Assembly: GCF_003430825.1 (NCBI RefSeq)
Contig: NZ_CP024047.1
Coordinates: forward strand, 3,224,001 to 3,288,000
Reading direction: 5' to 3'
Length of the DNA stretch: 64,000 nucleotides
Source of the DNA: Natrarchaeobaculum sulfurireducens
GTDB taxonomy: Archaea; Halobacteriota; Halobacteria; Halobacteriales; Natrialbaceae
Positions 42,909 through 53,123 of the stretch are shown here, one piece after another (position 1 is the first letter of the stretch; each line of letters opens with the position of its first letter). The translations under genes and the position numbers were made by a program. The notes below the pieces were generated by a model. The model was given only the letters and a program-made list of their open reading frames with translations. It was not told the origin of the DNA and searched no databases.

Positions 42909-43223
42909 AGCCGGGTGTGGGTATTAAGACTTTCCAATCGACCACCGTTTGGTAGGGTGGGACGGGCCACGATTGGGACCTCGAGCGACGGTCTCGAGCG
43001 GATTTCGCGCCACCAGAGTGTCATAGCGTACCACGACCCACAAGGAATTTAACCGATAGTCGGGTACTGGCACACGTGATCGGACCTCCCGGTCAGGTCA
43101 GCCCGGGCGGTTAGCTGTGCTTGTGGATCGAGTTAGTAACGGTTAAATGCGTCCCCCCGATAACTGTCTGTAGTATCTCGTGACAGCCACTTCTCTCCCG
43201 ATAGCCCACACGCACATCGACAC
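42895..43223. promoter_or_regulatory. Promoter region of the RNA polymerase cluster, 329 bases
   Basis: The left end is the promoter of tRNA-Asp copy 2. ATTTAAC (43047-43053) and TTAAAT (43143-43148) are two candidate TATA boxes for rpoH at 43224; the second would give an untranslated leader of roughly 50 bases. GACCT/AGGTC (43083-43099) is a short inverted repeat. No gene is seen. Confidence 0.5.
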
Positions 43224-43451
43224 ATGGTAGACGTAAGCAAACACGAACTCGTTCCGGAGCACACCGTCCTCGAGGAGGAGGACCTCGAGGAAGTGCTCAC
43301 GGAGTACGACATCGACCGTACAGACCTGCCGAAAATCAAGCGCAACGACCCCGCCCTCCCGGACGACGCGGAGGTCAACGACGTCATCGAGATCGTTCGC
43401 GACTCACGAACGACCGACCGAGCCGTCGTATACCGACTCGTGGTGGAATAA
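43224..43451 (+). CDS. rpoH: RNA polymerase subunit H
   Basis: The 75-residue protein is archaeal Rpo5/RpoH (RPB5 C-terminal domain), part of the lower jaw of the polymerase. Typical segments are [30 protein letters not shown] and [10 protein letters not shown]. Its TAA is followed directly by the ATG of rpoB2 (43452), with no spacer, so the two are translationally coupled. Confidence 0.97.
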   Translation: MVDVSKHELVPEHTVLEEEDLEEVLTEYDIDRTDLPKIKRNDPALPDDAEVNDVIEIVRDSRTTDRAVVYRLVVE

Positions 43452-45029
43452 ATGGCAATGGAACTCGACAGAAACACACGACGGGACATTTCGCGCGAAT
43501 ACTTCTCGAGGGATCGACTCGCCGAACATCACTATCGCTCGTTTAACGCCTTCCTCAACCGAGGGATGCAAGAGGTCGTCGACGAGAAGGCAACGATCGA
43601 TACGGATATCGGCGACAAAGAAGGCGAAGAGCCGGTACACGTCGAACTGGGCGACGTGCGCGTCGTCACGCCCCGCGTTCGCGAGGCCGACGGTTCCGAG
43701 GAGCTGCTGTACCCACAGGAAGCCCGACTGCGCAACATCACCTACTCCGCGCCGGTGTTCATGGAGATGTCGATCGTTAAGGGCGAAGAGGGCGACCAGC
43801 GCGTCGTCGACTCAACGGAGACGAAGATCGGTCGGATGCCGATCATGGTCGGTTCGGATAAATGCAACATCGCCGGCTTCTCCGACGAGGAACTGATCGA
43901 GATCGGCGAGGATCCCGCCGACCCCGGCGGCTACTTTATCGTCAACGGCTCCGAGCGAGTCCTGATGACCAGCGAGGACCTCGCACCGAACAAGATTCTT
44001 GCGGAGTACGATACGAAGTACGGCGACGAAATTCAGGTCGCAAAGACCTTCAGTCAGCGCCGTGGCTACCGTGCACTCGTCCTCTGTGAGCGGACGCGAA
44101 ACGGGCTGCTCGAGGTCTCGTTCCCCTCGGTCTCCGGCTCGATTAACTTCGTAACGCTCGTGCGCGCGCTCGGGCTGGAATCCGACGAAGAGATCGTCCA
44201 CAAGGTCTCGAACGATCCCGAGGTCGTCAAGTACATGCTCGAGAATCTGGAGGAAGCCGAGGTCCAGACCGAAGAAGAGGCCATCGAGACCCTCGGCAAA
44301 CGCGTTGCCTCCGGTCAGGGCAAAAATTACCAGCTCAAGCGGGCGAACTACGTGATCGACCGCTACCTGCTGCCACACCTCCACGAAGACGGTGTAGACG
44401 AAGAGGACGTCCGGATCAACAAGGCCCACTATCTCTGTCGGATGGCAGAGGCCTGTTTCGAACTCGCACTCGGGCGACGTGACTCCGACGACAAAGACCA
44501 CTACGCGAACAAACGCCTGAAGGTGTCGGGGGATCTGATGAAAGACCTCTTCCGGACGGCACTGAACAAACTCGCACGGGACGTCAAATACCAGCTCGAG
44601 CGAGCCAACATGCGAAACCGGACCCTCTCGGTTTCCACCGTCGTCCGGTCTGACGTGCTCACCGAGCGCTTAGAGCACCCGATCGCGACGGGCAACTGGG
44701 TCGGCGGGCGCTCGGGCGTGAGCCAGCTGGTCGACCGGACGAACTACATGGGCGTTCTCTCACACCTGCGACGGCTTCGCAGTCCGCTCTCGCGCTCGCA
44801 GCCACACTTCGAGGCGCGGGACTTACACGCGACCCAGTGGGGTCGTATCGGTCCCTCCGAAACGCCCGAAGGGCCGAACTGTGGGCTCGTGAAAAACTTC
44901 GCACAGGCGGTCGAGCTCTCACAGAACGTCGAGGACGAACAGGCACTCAAACGCGAACTGGCGTCGATGGGCGTCGAGGGGATTCCGGGCCTCGAGAGTA
45001 TCGACCGAACGACTCCGGCCGACGACTGA
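43452..45029 (+). CDS. rpoB2: RNA polymerase subunit B''
   Basis: The 525-residue protein is the N-terminal part of the second-largest RNA polymerase subunit, split in euryarchaea. Conserved segments include RIGRMPIMVGSDKC-like text (IGRMPIMVGSDKCNIAG), YFIVNGSERVLMTSEDLAPN, and near the end QWGRIGPSETPEGPNCGLVKN with the rifampicin-region fold. It forms the lobe and protrusion of the enzyme. The ATG abuts the rpoH stop, and rpoB1 begins six bases after its stop. Confidence 0.97.
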   Translation: MAMELDRNTRRDISREYFSRDRLAEHHYRSFNAFLNRGMQEVVDEKATIDTDIGDKEGEEPVHVELGDVRVVTPRVREADGSEELLYPQEARLRNITYSAPVFMEMSIVKGEEGDQRVVDSTETKIGRMPIMVGSDKCNIAGFSDEELIEIGEDPADPGGYFIVNGSERVLMTSEDLAPNKILAEYDTKYGDEIQVAKTFSQRRGYRALVLCERTRNGLLEVSFPSVSGSINFVTLVRALGLESDEEIVHKVSNDPEVVKYMLENLEEAEVQTEEEAIETLGKRVASGQGKNYQLKRANYVIDRYLLPHLHEDGVDEEDVRINKAHYLCRMAEACFELALGRRDSDDKDHYANKRLKVSGDLMKDLFRTALNKLARDVKYQLERANMRNRTLSVSTVVRSDVLTERLEHPIATGNWVGGRSGVSQLVDRTNYMGVLSHLRRLRSPLSRSQPHFEARDLHATQWGRIGPSETPEGPNCGLVKNFAQAVELSQNVEDEQALKRELASMGVEGIPGLESIDRTTPADD

Positions 45030-45035
45030 TCAATC

Positions 45036-46865
45036 ATGAGCAGCCAACAGCGAGAAGCCAAGGTGTACGTCAACGGGTCACTGGTGGGAACACACCCCGA
45101 CCCGAACGAACTCGCAGAACAGATTCGAGAAGCGCGACGCATCGGTGACGTCAGCGAGATGGTCAACGTGTCGGTGAAAGACCGGACCCGCGAAGTGATC
45201 ATCAACGCCGACGCCGGACGTGCCCGACGACCCCTGCTGGTCGTCGAAGACGGTGAGGCCCGCATCTCAGAAGCCGAGATCGAGGCGCTCCAGACGGGCG
45301 ATCTCGAGTTCGAGGACCTCGTCTCTCACGGTTACGTCGAGTTTATCGACGCCGAAGAAGAAGAGGATATCCTCGTTGCCGTCGACGAAGAGCACCTGAC
45401 CAAAGACCACACACACCTCGAGATCGATCCGTCGCTGATCTTCTCGATCGGTGCGGGAATGATCCCCTATCCCGAGCACAACGCGAGTCCGCGTATTACG
45501 ATGGGGGCAGGGATGATCAAGCAGTCGCTGGGGCTGCCGTCGGCCAACTACCGAATTCGGCCGGACACCCGCCAGCACCTGCTGCACTACCCACAGCTAT
45601 CGATGGTCAAGACCCAGACGACCGACCAGATCGGCTACGACGACCGGCCAGCGGCCCAGAACTTCGTCGTCGCCGTGATGAGCTACGAGGGGTTCAACAT
45701 CGAGGACGCGCTCGTCATGAACAAGGCGTCGGTCGAACGCGCGCTCGCCCGTTCGCACTTCTTCCGGACGTACGAGGGCGAGGAACGACGCTATCCCGGC
45801 GGTCAGGAAGACCGCTTCGAGATCCCTTCACAGGACGTCCGTGGGGCACGCGGTGAAGAAGCGTACACCCACCTCGACGAGGACGGCCTCGTCAACCCCG
45901 AGACGGTCGTCGACGAAAACAGCGTCCTGCTCGGGAAGACGAGTCCGCCGCGCTTTTTAGAGGAGCCGGACGACATGGGCGGTCTCTCGCCCCAGAAGCG
46001 TCGCGAGACGAGCGTCACGATGCGCTCGGGAGAAAGCGGTGTCGTCGACACCGTCACGCTGATGGAAGGCGAGGACGGCTCGAAGCTCTCGAAAGTGAGT
46101 GTTCGGGACGAACGGATCCCCGAACTCGGGGACAAGTTCGCATCGCGACACGGTCAGAAAGGGGTCGTCGGTCACCTCGCACCCCAGGAGGACATGCCCT
46201 TCACCGAGGAGGGCGTCGTTCCCGACCTCGTCGTCAACCCGCACGCGCTTCCCTCGCGGATGACCGTCGGACACATCTTGGAGATGATCGGCGGCAAACT
46301 CGGCGCGCTCGAGGGCCGACGCGTCGACGGGACGCCGTTCCTCGGCGAGGACGAAGAGAAACTCCGCAACGGACTCGAAGAGGCTGGCTTCGACTCCGCG
46401 GGGAAAGAGGTCATGTACTCCGGTGTCACCGGCGAGAAGGTGCAAGCCGAGATCTTCGTGGGCGTGATTTTCTACCAGAAGCTCTATCACATGGTCTCGA
46501 ACAAGCTGCACGCCCGTTCGCGCGGGCCGGTGCAGGTGCTCACCCGACAGCCTACCGAAGGTCGTGCCCGTGAAGGTGGGCTGCGTATCGGGGAGATGGA
46601 ACGGGACGTGTTCATCGGCCACGGGGCCGCGATGACACTGAAAGAACGACTGTTAGACGAGTCCGACCGCGAGTTCATCCACGTCTGTGGGAGCTGTGGG
46701 ATGAGCGCGGTCGAAAACGTCGAACAACGCCGGGTCTACTGTCCGAACTGTGGCGAGGAGACTGACATCCACGAGATCGAGATGAGCTACGCGTTCAAGC
46801 TCCTCTTAGACGAGATGAAGGCCCTGGGAATCGCACCGCGACTGGAACTCGAGGACGCTGTATAA
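45036..46865 (+). CDS. rpoB1: RNA polymerase subunit B'
   Basis: The 609-residue protein is the C-terminal part of the second-largest subunit. [29 protein letters not shown] (active-site and nucleotide contacts), [13 protein letters not shown] and the zinc ribbon CGSCGMS...CPNCGEE near the end are all family marks. It lies 6 bases after rpoB2 and 3 bases before rpoA1 in one transcription unit. Confidence 0.97.
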   Translation: MSSQQREAKVYVNGSLVGTHPDPNELAEQIREARRIGDVSEMVNVSVKDRTREVIINADAGRARRPLLVVEDGEARISEAEIEALQTGDLEFEDLVSHGYVEFIDAEEEEDILVAVDEEHLTKDHTHLEIDPSLIFSIGAGMIPYPEHNASPRITMGAGMIKQSLGLPSANYRIRPDTRQHLLHYPQLSMVKTQTTDQIGYDDRPAAQNFVVAVMSYEGFNIEDALVMNKASVERALARSHFFRTYEGEERRYPGGQEDRFEIPSQDVRGARGEEAYTHLDEDGLVNPETVVDENSVLLGKTSPPRFLEEPDDMGGLSPQKRRETSVTMRSGESGVVDTVTLMEGEDGSKLSKVSVRDERIPELGDKFASRHGQKGVVGHLAPQEDMPFTEEGVVPDLVVNPHALPSRMTVGHILEMIGGKLGALEGRRVDGTPFLGEDEEKLRNGLEEAGFDSAGKEVMYSGVTGEKVQAEIFVGVIFYQKLYHMVSNKLHARSRGPVQVLTRQPTEGRAREGGLRIGEMERDVFIGHGAAMTLKERLLDESDREFIHVCGSCGMSAVENVEQRRVYCPNCGEETDIHEIEMSYAFKLLLDEMKALGIAPRLELEDAV

Positions 46866-46868
46866 CTC

Positions 46869-49796
46869 ATGCGAAATAGCACACCAAAAGACATCGGAAC
46901 GATCAACTTCGGGCTCATGGAGCCCGAGGAGTACCGGGAGATGAGCGCGACGAAGATCATCACCGCCGACACCTACGACGACGACGGCTTCCCCATCGAC
47001 ATGGGGTTGATGGACCCGCGTCTCGGCGTGATCGATCCCGGACTCGAGTGTAAGACCTGCGGGAAACACTCGGGGTCGTGTAACGGTCACTTCGGTCACA
47101 TCGAACTCGCCGCGCCGGTGATTCACGTCGGCTTTACGAAGCTCATCCGGCGATTACTGCGTGGAACCTGTCGAAGCTGTTCGAAGCTGTTGTTGACCGA
47201 GGACGAACGCGAGGAGTTCCACGGACAGATCGACCAGACGCGCAAGCTCGGTCGGGATCTGAACGACGTGACGAAGGCCGCGATCCGACAGGCACGGAAG
47301 AAAGATCAGTGTCCGTTCTGTGGCGAGGTCCAGTACGACATCGAACACGAAAAGCCAACCACGTACTACGAGGTCCAGCAGGTCCTCACGAGCGAGTACT
47401 CCCAGCGCATTGCAGGCGCCATGCAGGGCAACGAGGAGGAGGGTGTCGAGCGGACGACACCCGACGAGCTCGCCGAGCAAACCGAGATCGATCTCACGCG
47501 GATCAACGAGATCCTCTCGGGATCGTTCCGTCCGCGGGAGAGTCAACGAAAGGCCATCGAGAAGGCGCTTGGGATCGACCTCACGGAAGAGGACACGAAC
47601 AAGCTGATGCCCAGTGACATCCGCGACTGGTTCGAGGCGATCCCGGACGAAGACATCGAAGTGCTCGGGATTGATTCGGATCGCTCCCGGCCGGAGTGGA
47701 TGATCCTTACCGTCCTCCCGGTGCCGCCGGTGACGGCACGCCCGTCGATCACGCTCGATAACGGTCAGCGGTCGGAAGACGACCTCACCCACAAGCTCGT
47801 GGACATCATCCGGATCAACCAGCGCTTTATGGAGAACCGCGAGGCCGGTGCGCCACAGCTGATTATCGAGGACCTCTGGGAGCTGTTGCAGTATCACGTG
47901 ACGACGTTCATGGACAACGAGATCTCGGGGACGCCACCGGCCCGTCACCGGTCCGGCCGTCCGCTCAAGACGCTCTCTCAGCGACTGAAAGGCAAGGAGG
48001 GACGCTTCCGTGGCTCGCTGTCCGGAAAACGCGTCAACTTCTCTGCCCGAACGGTCATCTCGCCGGACCCGACGCTTTCGCTGAACGAAGTCGGCGTCCC
48101 CGACCGTGTCGCGACGGAGATGACTCAGACGATGAACGTCACCGAGCGAAACGTAACGGATGCACGCCGATACGTCTCGAACGGCCCCGAGGGCCACCCC
48201 GGCGCAAACTACGTACGCCGGCCGGACGGCCGCCGGCTGAAGGTCACCGAGAAGAACTGCGAAGCGCTCGCAGAGAAAGTCAAGCCCGGCTGGGAAGTCA
48301 ACCGCCATCTCATCGACGGCGACATCGTCATCTTCAATCGCCAGCCGTCGCTCCACCGGATGTCGATCATGGCCCACGAAGTCGTGGTCATGCCGTATAA
48401 GACGTTCCGGCTCAACACCGTTGTCTGTCCACCGTACAACGCGGACTTCGACGGCGACGAAATGAACATGCACGCGCTCCAGAACGAGGAGGCTCGTGCA
48501 GAGGCGCGCGTGCTCATGCGCGTTCAAGAACAGATCCTCTCGCCACGCTTCGGTGAGAACATCATCGGCGCCATCCAGGACCACATCAGTGGGACGTACC
48601 TGCTGACCCACGACAACCCGCGGTTCAACGAGACGCAGGCGCTCGACCTCCTGCGGGCGACCCGGATCGACGAACTGCCAGAACCCAGCGGTATCGACGA
48701 CGATGACGAGCCGTTCTGGACGGGCCACGACGTCTTCTCGGAGCTCCTGCCCGACGACATGGACCTCGAGTTCACCGGCACCATCGGCGACGACGTCGTC
48801 ATCGAAGACGGCCAGCTCGTCGAGGGAACGATCGCCGAAGACGAGGTCGGCGAGTTCGGTGGCGAGATCGTCGACACGATCACGAAGGTCTACGGCAACA
48901 CCCGTGCCCGGATCTTCATCAACGAGGTCTCGACGCTCGCAATGCGGGCGATCATGCACTTCGGGTTCTCGATCGGGATCGACGACGAGACCATCCCAGA
49001 GGACGCCCAGGCGCGCATCGACGAGACGATCGACGACGCTTACGACCGCGTCGAAGAGCTCATCGAGGCGTACGAACGGAACGAACTCGAGAGTCTGCCG
49101 GGACGAACCCTGGATGAGACCCTCGAGATGAAGATCATGCAGACGCTCTCGCGTGCGCGTGACAACGCGGGGAACATTGCGGATGAGCACTTCGACGACG
49201 ACAATCCGGCGGTCGTCATGGCGAACTCCGGTGCGCGTGGGTCGATGCTCAACCTGACACAGATGGCCGGCGCCGTCGGCCAGCAGGCAGTCCGCGGCGA
49301 GCGGATCAACCGCGGCTACGAGGATCGGACCCTCAGTCACTACAAACCGAACGACCTGTCGGCGGAGGCCCACGGCTTCGTCGAGAACTCCTACACCAGC
49401 GGGCTCACCCCGCGGGAGTTCTTCTTCCACGCGATGGGTGGCCGCGAAGGGCTGGTCGACACCGCCGTTCGTACCTCGAAGTCCGGGTACCTCCAGCGTC
49501 GGCTGATCAACGCGCTGTCGGAACTCGAGACGCAGTACGACGGTACCGTCCGCGATACGTCCGATACGATCGTCCAGTTCGAGTTCGGCGAAGACGGTAC
49601 CTCGCCGGTGAAGGTCTCTTCGGGCGACGACAACGAGATCGACGTCGAAGCGATCGCCGATCGCGTCCTCGACTCCGAGTTCGACTCCGAACAGGACCGA
49701 CTCGAGTTCCTCGGCTCGAAACCACAGCCGACGAACCTCTCCGAGCACGCCGACCACCGACTCCTCGAGGAAACGGGGGTGAGCTCCGATGACTGA
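46869..49796 (+). CDS. rpoA1: RNA polymerase subunit A'
   Basis: The 975-residue largest-subunit N-terminal part holds the catalytic NADFDGD motif (Asn524 to Asp530; the three Asp residues bind the active-site magnesium). The N-terminal zinc site [20 protein letters not shown] and a second CPFCGE-type site are present. Its last codons overlap the rpoA2 start by 8 bases (ATG at 49789). It runs as part of the rpoH-B2-B1-A1-A2-nusA unit. Confidence 0.97.
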   Translation: MRNSTPKDIGTINFGLMEPEEYREMSATKIITADTYDDDGFPIDMGLMDPRLGVIDPGLECKTCGKHSGSCNGHFGHIELAAPVIHVGFTKLIRRLLRGTCRSCSKLLLTEDEREEFHGQIDQTRKLGRDLNDVTKAAIRQARKKDQCPFCGEVQYDIEHEKPTTYYEVQQVLTSEYSQRIAGAMQGNEEEGVERTTPDELAEQTEIDLTRINEILSGSFRPRESQRKAIEKALGIDLTEEDTNKLMPSDIRDWFEAIPDEDIEVLGIDSDRSRPEWMILTVLPVPPVTARPSITLDNGQRSEDDLTHKLVDIIRINQRFMENREAGAPQLIIEDLWELLQYHVTTFMDNEISGTPPARHRSGRPLKTLSQRLKGKEGRFRGSLSGKRVNFSARTVISPDPTLSLNEVGVPDRVATEMTQTMNVTERNVTDARRYVSNGPEGHPGANYVRRPDGRRLKVTEKNCEALAEKVKPGWEVNRHLIDGDIVIFNRQPSLHRMSIMAHEVVVMPYKTFRLNTVVCPPYNADFDGDEMNMHALQNEEARAEARVLMRVQEQILSPRFGENIIGAIQDHISGTYLLTHDNPRFNETQALDLLRATRIDELPEPSGIDDDDEPFWTGHDVFSELLPDDMDLEFTGTIGDDVVIEDGQLVEGTIAEDEVGEFGGEIVDTITKVYGNTRARIFINEVSTLAMRAIMHFGFSIGIDDETIPEDAQARIDETIDDAYDRVEELIEAYERNELESLPGRTLDETLEMKIMQTLSRARDNAGNIADEHFDDDNPAVVMANSGARGSMLNLTQMAGAVGQQAVRGERINRGYEDRTLSHYKPNDLSAEAHGFVENSYTSGLTPREFFFHAMGGREGLVDTAVRTSKSGYLQRRLINALSELETQYDGTVRDTSDTIVQFEFGEDGTSPVKVSSGDDNEIDVEAIADRVLDSEFDSEQDRLEFLGSKPQPTNLSEHADHRLLEETGVSSDD

Positions 49797-50982
49797 GATC
49801 ACCTACGACGTCACCGACGACATGATCGCGGTCGTCGAGGACAGCGACCTCCCCCGACGGCTCAAAGACGAGGTCTACGAGGTACTCGAAGATCGCGACG
49901 ACGCGACCGTCGAGGACGCCGACGAACTCGCGAAGGCGGTCGAGACGCGATACGTCGACACTCGAGTCGATCCGCTCGACCCCGTCGGTACCGTCTCCGC
50001 ACAGTCGATCGGCGAACCGGGAACGCAACTGACGATGAACACGTTCCACTATGCAGGGGTCGCAGAGATCGACGTGACTCAGGGGCTGCCACGACTGATC
50101 GAGCTCGTCGACGCCCGGAAGACGCCGGACACGCCGATGATGACGGTCCACCTCGAGGACGAGTACGCCACCGAACGCGAGAGGGCTCACGAGGTCGTCT
50201 GGAAGATCGAGGCGACGAAGATTCTCGCGCTGGGTGACGTTTCGACGAACGTCGCGGACATGCGCGTTCAGATCTCGCTCAACCAGGATACGCTCGAAGA
50301 GCGGATGATCACCCCCGAACAGGTCGCCGAGACGATCGAAGACCACCTCGGCGTGAGCACGGTTCAACAGGGCACCCAGATCGAGTTCGGTCCAGAAGAG
50401 CCGTCGTATCGCGACCTGCTCCAGCTCGTCGAGGAACTGCGTGACATCACGTTCAAGGGAATCGAAGAGATTACACGAGTCGTCATCCGCCGCGAAGAGA
50501 TGGACGACGGCTCCGAGGAGTTCATCCTCTACACTGAAGGGTCGGCGTTCGGCGACGTCCTCGACATCGAGGGTGTCGACGCCTCACGAACGACGTGTAA
50601 CAACATCCACGAGATCCACCGCAACCTCGGTATCGAGGCCGCCCGCGAGGCGATCATCGAGGAGACGAACAACACGCTCGCCGAGCAGGGCCTAGACGAC
50701 GTCAACGTACGCCACCTGATGCTCGTCGCCGACATCATGACCAACAACGGCGAGATCGAGTCGATCGGTCGTCACGGCATCTCGGGTTCGAAAGAGTCCG
50801 TTCTCGCGCGTGCGGCGTTCGAGGTGACGGTCAACCACCTGCTCAACGCCGCTATCCACGGCGAGATCGACGAACTCCACGGCGTCACGGAAAACGTCAT
50901 CGTCGGCAAGCCGATCAAACTCGGCACCGGCGATGTCGACCTCCGGATGGGATCGACGAGTTCCAGCGGCCAGGCCGACTGA
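49789..50982 (+). CDS. rpoA2: RNA polymerase subunit A''
   Basis: The 397-residue C-terminal part of the largest subunit contains [21 protein letters not shown], the trigger-loop region, and [41 protein letters not shown]. It forms the jaw and part of the clamp. It overlaps rpoA1 by 8 bases and is followed after 3 bases by the NusA-like gene. Confidence 0.97.
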   Translation: MTEITYDVTDDMIAVVEDSDLPRRLKDEVYEVLEDRDDATVEDADELAKAVETRYVDTRVDPLDPVGTVSAQSIGEPGTQLTMNTFHYAGVAEIDVTQGLPRLIELVDARKTPDTPMMTVHLEDEYATERERAHEVVWKIEATKILALGDVSTNVADMRVQISLNQDTLEERMITPEQVAETIEDHLGVSTVQQGTQIEFGPEEPSYRDLLQLVEELRDITFKGIEEITRVVIRREEMDDGSEEFILYTEGSAFGDVLDIEGVDASRTTCNNIHEIHRNLGIEAAREAIIEETNNTLAEQGLDDVNVRHLMLVADIMTNNGEIESIGRHGISGSKESVLARAAFEVTVNHLLNAAIHGEIDELHGVTENVIVGKPIKLGTGDVDLRMGSTSSSGQAD

Positions 50983-50985
50983 TCG

Positions 50986-51414
50986 ATGAACGTCACCCTC
51001 GACGACGACGCCCGTCGGTATCTCGCGCTGTTCGAAGACGTAACGGGGGCGACCGGAATCGACTGCGTCCTCGCGGACGGCGACGAGGACCGACTGATCG
51101 TCGTCGTCTCGAGCGGCCAGATGGGTGAAGCGATCGGCCCCGGCGGCCGAACAGTACAGCGGTTCGAAGAGCGCGTCGAGCGGCCGGTTCGACTCGTCGA
51201 AGGCGCCGACGACGCCGAATCGTTCGTCGCGAACGCGTTCGCGCCTGCAGCAGTGTACAACGTGACGATTAGCGAAAACGACGATACGGTCGCCTACGTC
51301 GAGGTCGCCGACGAGGATCGCGGCGTCGCCATCGGCTCGAACGGTCGGACGATCGAGACCGTCCGAAGGCTCGTCGACCGACACTTCGGAATCGACGACG
51401 TGCAGTTGCTGTAG
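50986..51414 (+). CDS. nusA: NusA-like transcription factor
   Basis: The 142-residue protein is the archaeal NusA type: two KH domains without the bacterial N-terminal domain. Gly-rich RNA-binding loops are visible at SGQMGEAIGPGGRTVQRFEE and EDRGVAIGSNGRTIETVRRL. It is expected to bind nascent RNA and affect pausing or termination. It sits directly after rpoA2, as usual in archaea. Confidence 0.93.
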   Translation: MNVTLDDDARRYLALFEDVTGATGIDCVLADGDEDRLIVVVSSGQMGEAIGPGGRTVQRFEERVERPVRLVEGADDAESFVANAFAPAAVYNVTISENDDTVAYVEVADEDRGVAIGSNGRTIETVRRLVDRHFGIDDVQLL

Positions 51415-51770
51415 ACACGACAGCCCTCGCCGTCACGCTCTCGAGCGCAGGAACGGCCAACTGGATCTTACGAGGGGAGGCTGTCAGGATAGACATCGGT
51501 CGACGAACGATGTCAAAACGTAGGTATCGAGGCCAAAATCCCTGTATTTGCCAGCTGAGAGGGGTCACATCGAACGGAGAAACGACCGGCGAAGATCCAG
51601 CGCGTTCGGAAACCTCTCGCCCGCCGAGAGACGCTAACCGATTCTCCGGCCGTAATTCGGATCGGCGAAACGGGCTCAGATTCGGCGAGCGGGGTACCTC
51701 GAGCGCTCTCGCGGCGTAACGGGCGAGTCGAAACGGGTCGCTTAAGTGGCTCCGACGGATATCGACCCCC
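51415..51770. promoter_or_regulatory. Gap between nusA and rps12, with the rps12 promoter
   Basis: Across 356 bases no gene is convincing: a 69-codon plus-strand frame (51510-51719) lacks conserved features. CTTAAGT at 51741-51747 is a TATA-like box 24-30 bases upstream of the rps12 ATG (51771), so the ribosomal genes have their own leaderless promoter. Confidence 0.6.
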
Positions 51771-52199
51771 ATGGCAAACGGCAAGTACGCCGCGCGCAAG
51801 CTGAAGAAGGACCGCCAGAACCAGCGGTGGTCCGACTCTGACTACGCGCGCCGCGCCCGTGGGCTTCGCGAGAAGTCCGACCCGCTCGAGGGCGCACCAC
51901 AGGCCCGCGGTATCGTACTGGAGAAAGTCGGCATCGAGGCAAAACAGCCCAACTCGGCGATCCGAAAGTGCGTTCGAGTGCAGCTGATCAAAAACGGCAA
52001 GCAGGTCACCGCGTTCTGTCCCGGTGACGGCGCCATCTCGTTCATCGACGAACACGACGAAGTTACCATCGCCGGTATCGGTGGGGCGAAGGGTCGTGCG
52101 ATGGGGGACCTTTCAGGCGTCAACTACAAAGTCGACAAGGTCAACGGCGTCGCGCTGCTCGAACTCGTTCGCGGTAACGCGGAGAAACCCGTTCGATAA
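51771..52199 (+). CDS. rps12: 30S ribosomal protein uS12
   Basis: The 142-residue protein is archaeal S12. [19 protein letters not shown] is the basic N-terminus, [20 protein letters not shown] holds the decoding-site loop and [19 protein letters not shown] follows. It checks codon-anticodon pairing in the small subunit. Promoter: CTTAAGT at 51741. The stop is 2 bases from the rps7 start. Confidence 0.97.
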   Translation: MANGKYAARKLKKDRQNQRWSDSDYARRARGLREKSDPLEGAPQARGIVLEKVGIEAKQPNSAIRKCVRVQLIKNGKQVTAFCPGDGAISFIDEHDEVTIAGIGGAKGRAMGDLSGVNYKVDKVNGVALLELVRGNAEKPVR

Positions 52200-52201
52200 C
52201 C

Positions 52202-52810
52202 ATGGCAGCCGAAGACCAACCAGATCCAGACGCCCCAGCAGGAGGAACCGATGTCGGTGCGAAACTCTTTGGCACCTGGGAGATCGGCGAAATCGAGTAC
52301 GCCGATCCGTCGACCGAACGGTACGTCAACGTCACGCCGGTCGCACACACCGCCGGCCGACACGCCAACAAGCAGTTCAAGAAGTCCCAGATCTCGATCG
52401 TCGAGCGCTTTATCAACCGGCTGATGCAGACCGAAGAGAACACGGGCAAAAAACAGCAATCGCTGAACCACGTCCGTGACGCCTTCGAGCTCATCAACGA
52501 ACGGACCGAGGAGAACCCCGTTCAGGTGCTGGTGACGGCCGTCGAGAACTCCGCCCCCCGCGAGGAGACCGTCCGTCTCAAGTACGGTGGCATCTCGGTG
52601 CCCAAAGCCGTCGACGTCGCCCCACAGCGACGGGTCGACCAGGCGCTGAAGTTCCTGGCCGAGGGAGTCTACAACGACTCGTTCAAGTCCTCGACGCCCG
52701 TCTCGGAGGCTATCGCCACCCAGCTCATCGGCGCAGCCAACAACGACGTCCAGACCTACGCAGTCAGTCAGAAAGAAGAAAAAGAGCGCGTCGCGGCGGC
52801 TGCCCGCTAA
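52202..52810 (+). CDS. rps7: 30S ribosomal protein uS7
   Basis: The 202-residue protein is archaeal S7, which organises the small-subunit head. YADPSTERYVNVTPVAHTAG, KKSQISIVERFINRLMQTEE and YGGISVPKAVDVAPQRRVDQ are typical. It follows rps12 by two bases. TTTTT at 52816-52820 after the stop is a probable terminator; the next gene in many archaea is aef2, but here a chemoreceptor gene intervenes. Confidence 0.97.
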   Translation: MAAEDQPDPDAPAGGTDVGAKLFGTWEIGEIEYADPSTERYVNVTPVAHTAGRHANKQFKKSQISIVERFINRLMQTEENTGKKQQSLNHVRDAFELINERTEENPVQVLVTAVENSAPREETVRLKYGGISVPKAVDVAPQRRVDQALKFLAEGVYNDSFKSSTPVSEAIATQLIGAANNDVQTYAVSQKEEKERVAAAAR

Positions 52811-53123
52811 CGCGGTTTTTACTTCTGTTTCGCGACCGTCCGTCTAGCAGCTGGTCTCTGACAGCCGCCATCGACACACCGGTTGTGGACTCGAGTCGTC
52901 GATACGATAGGACCAACTGAAACGGTTTGTACACCGATCACACCGCCGGCGTGCGATCGGATAGCACTGAGTTCAGTGGTTACGGTAGCCAGACGCAAGC
53001 TGCAGGCTCGAGGAACGAGATCTGGGTTTTCTTCTGTGGAACACCCATCGGTTACCAAGAAAATAAACGCACCTAGAGTTTCAATCGCTAGAAACTATAG
53101 TGGCGCGACAAGATACGTGAGCC
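52811..53123. other. Intergenic region after rps7, 313 bases
   Basis: It has a T-run (52816-52820), repeat copy D (52910-52989), and near the right end ACTATAG (53094-53100), a TATA-like box 24-30 bases before the chemoreceptor ATG at 53124. No short gene is seen. Confidence 0.55.
52910..52989. repeat. Dispersed double-hairpin repeat, copy D
   Basis: CCGATCACAC (52934-52943) / GTGCGATCGG (52951-52960) is a 10-bp stem with one mismatch and a 7-nt loop, then CACTGA (52965-52970) / TCAGTG (52973-52978) and GGTTAC. It is most like copy A. It lies between rps7 and the chemoreceptor. Confidence 0.75.

Noticed and set aside
47154-49802. 882-residue open frame antisense to rpoA1
   Set aside because: It is a GC-driven shadow of a certain gene, with no start context, no conserved motif, and Arg/Val/Asp-heavy composition.
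51510-51719. 69-residue frame in the nusA-rps12 gap
   Set aside because: It is Arg/Ser/Asn-rich with no motif, and it overlaps another equally long frame on the minus strand. There is no promoter spacing for it.
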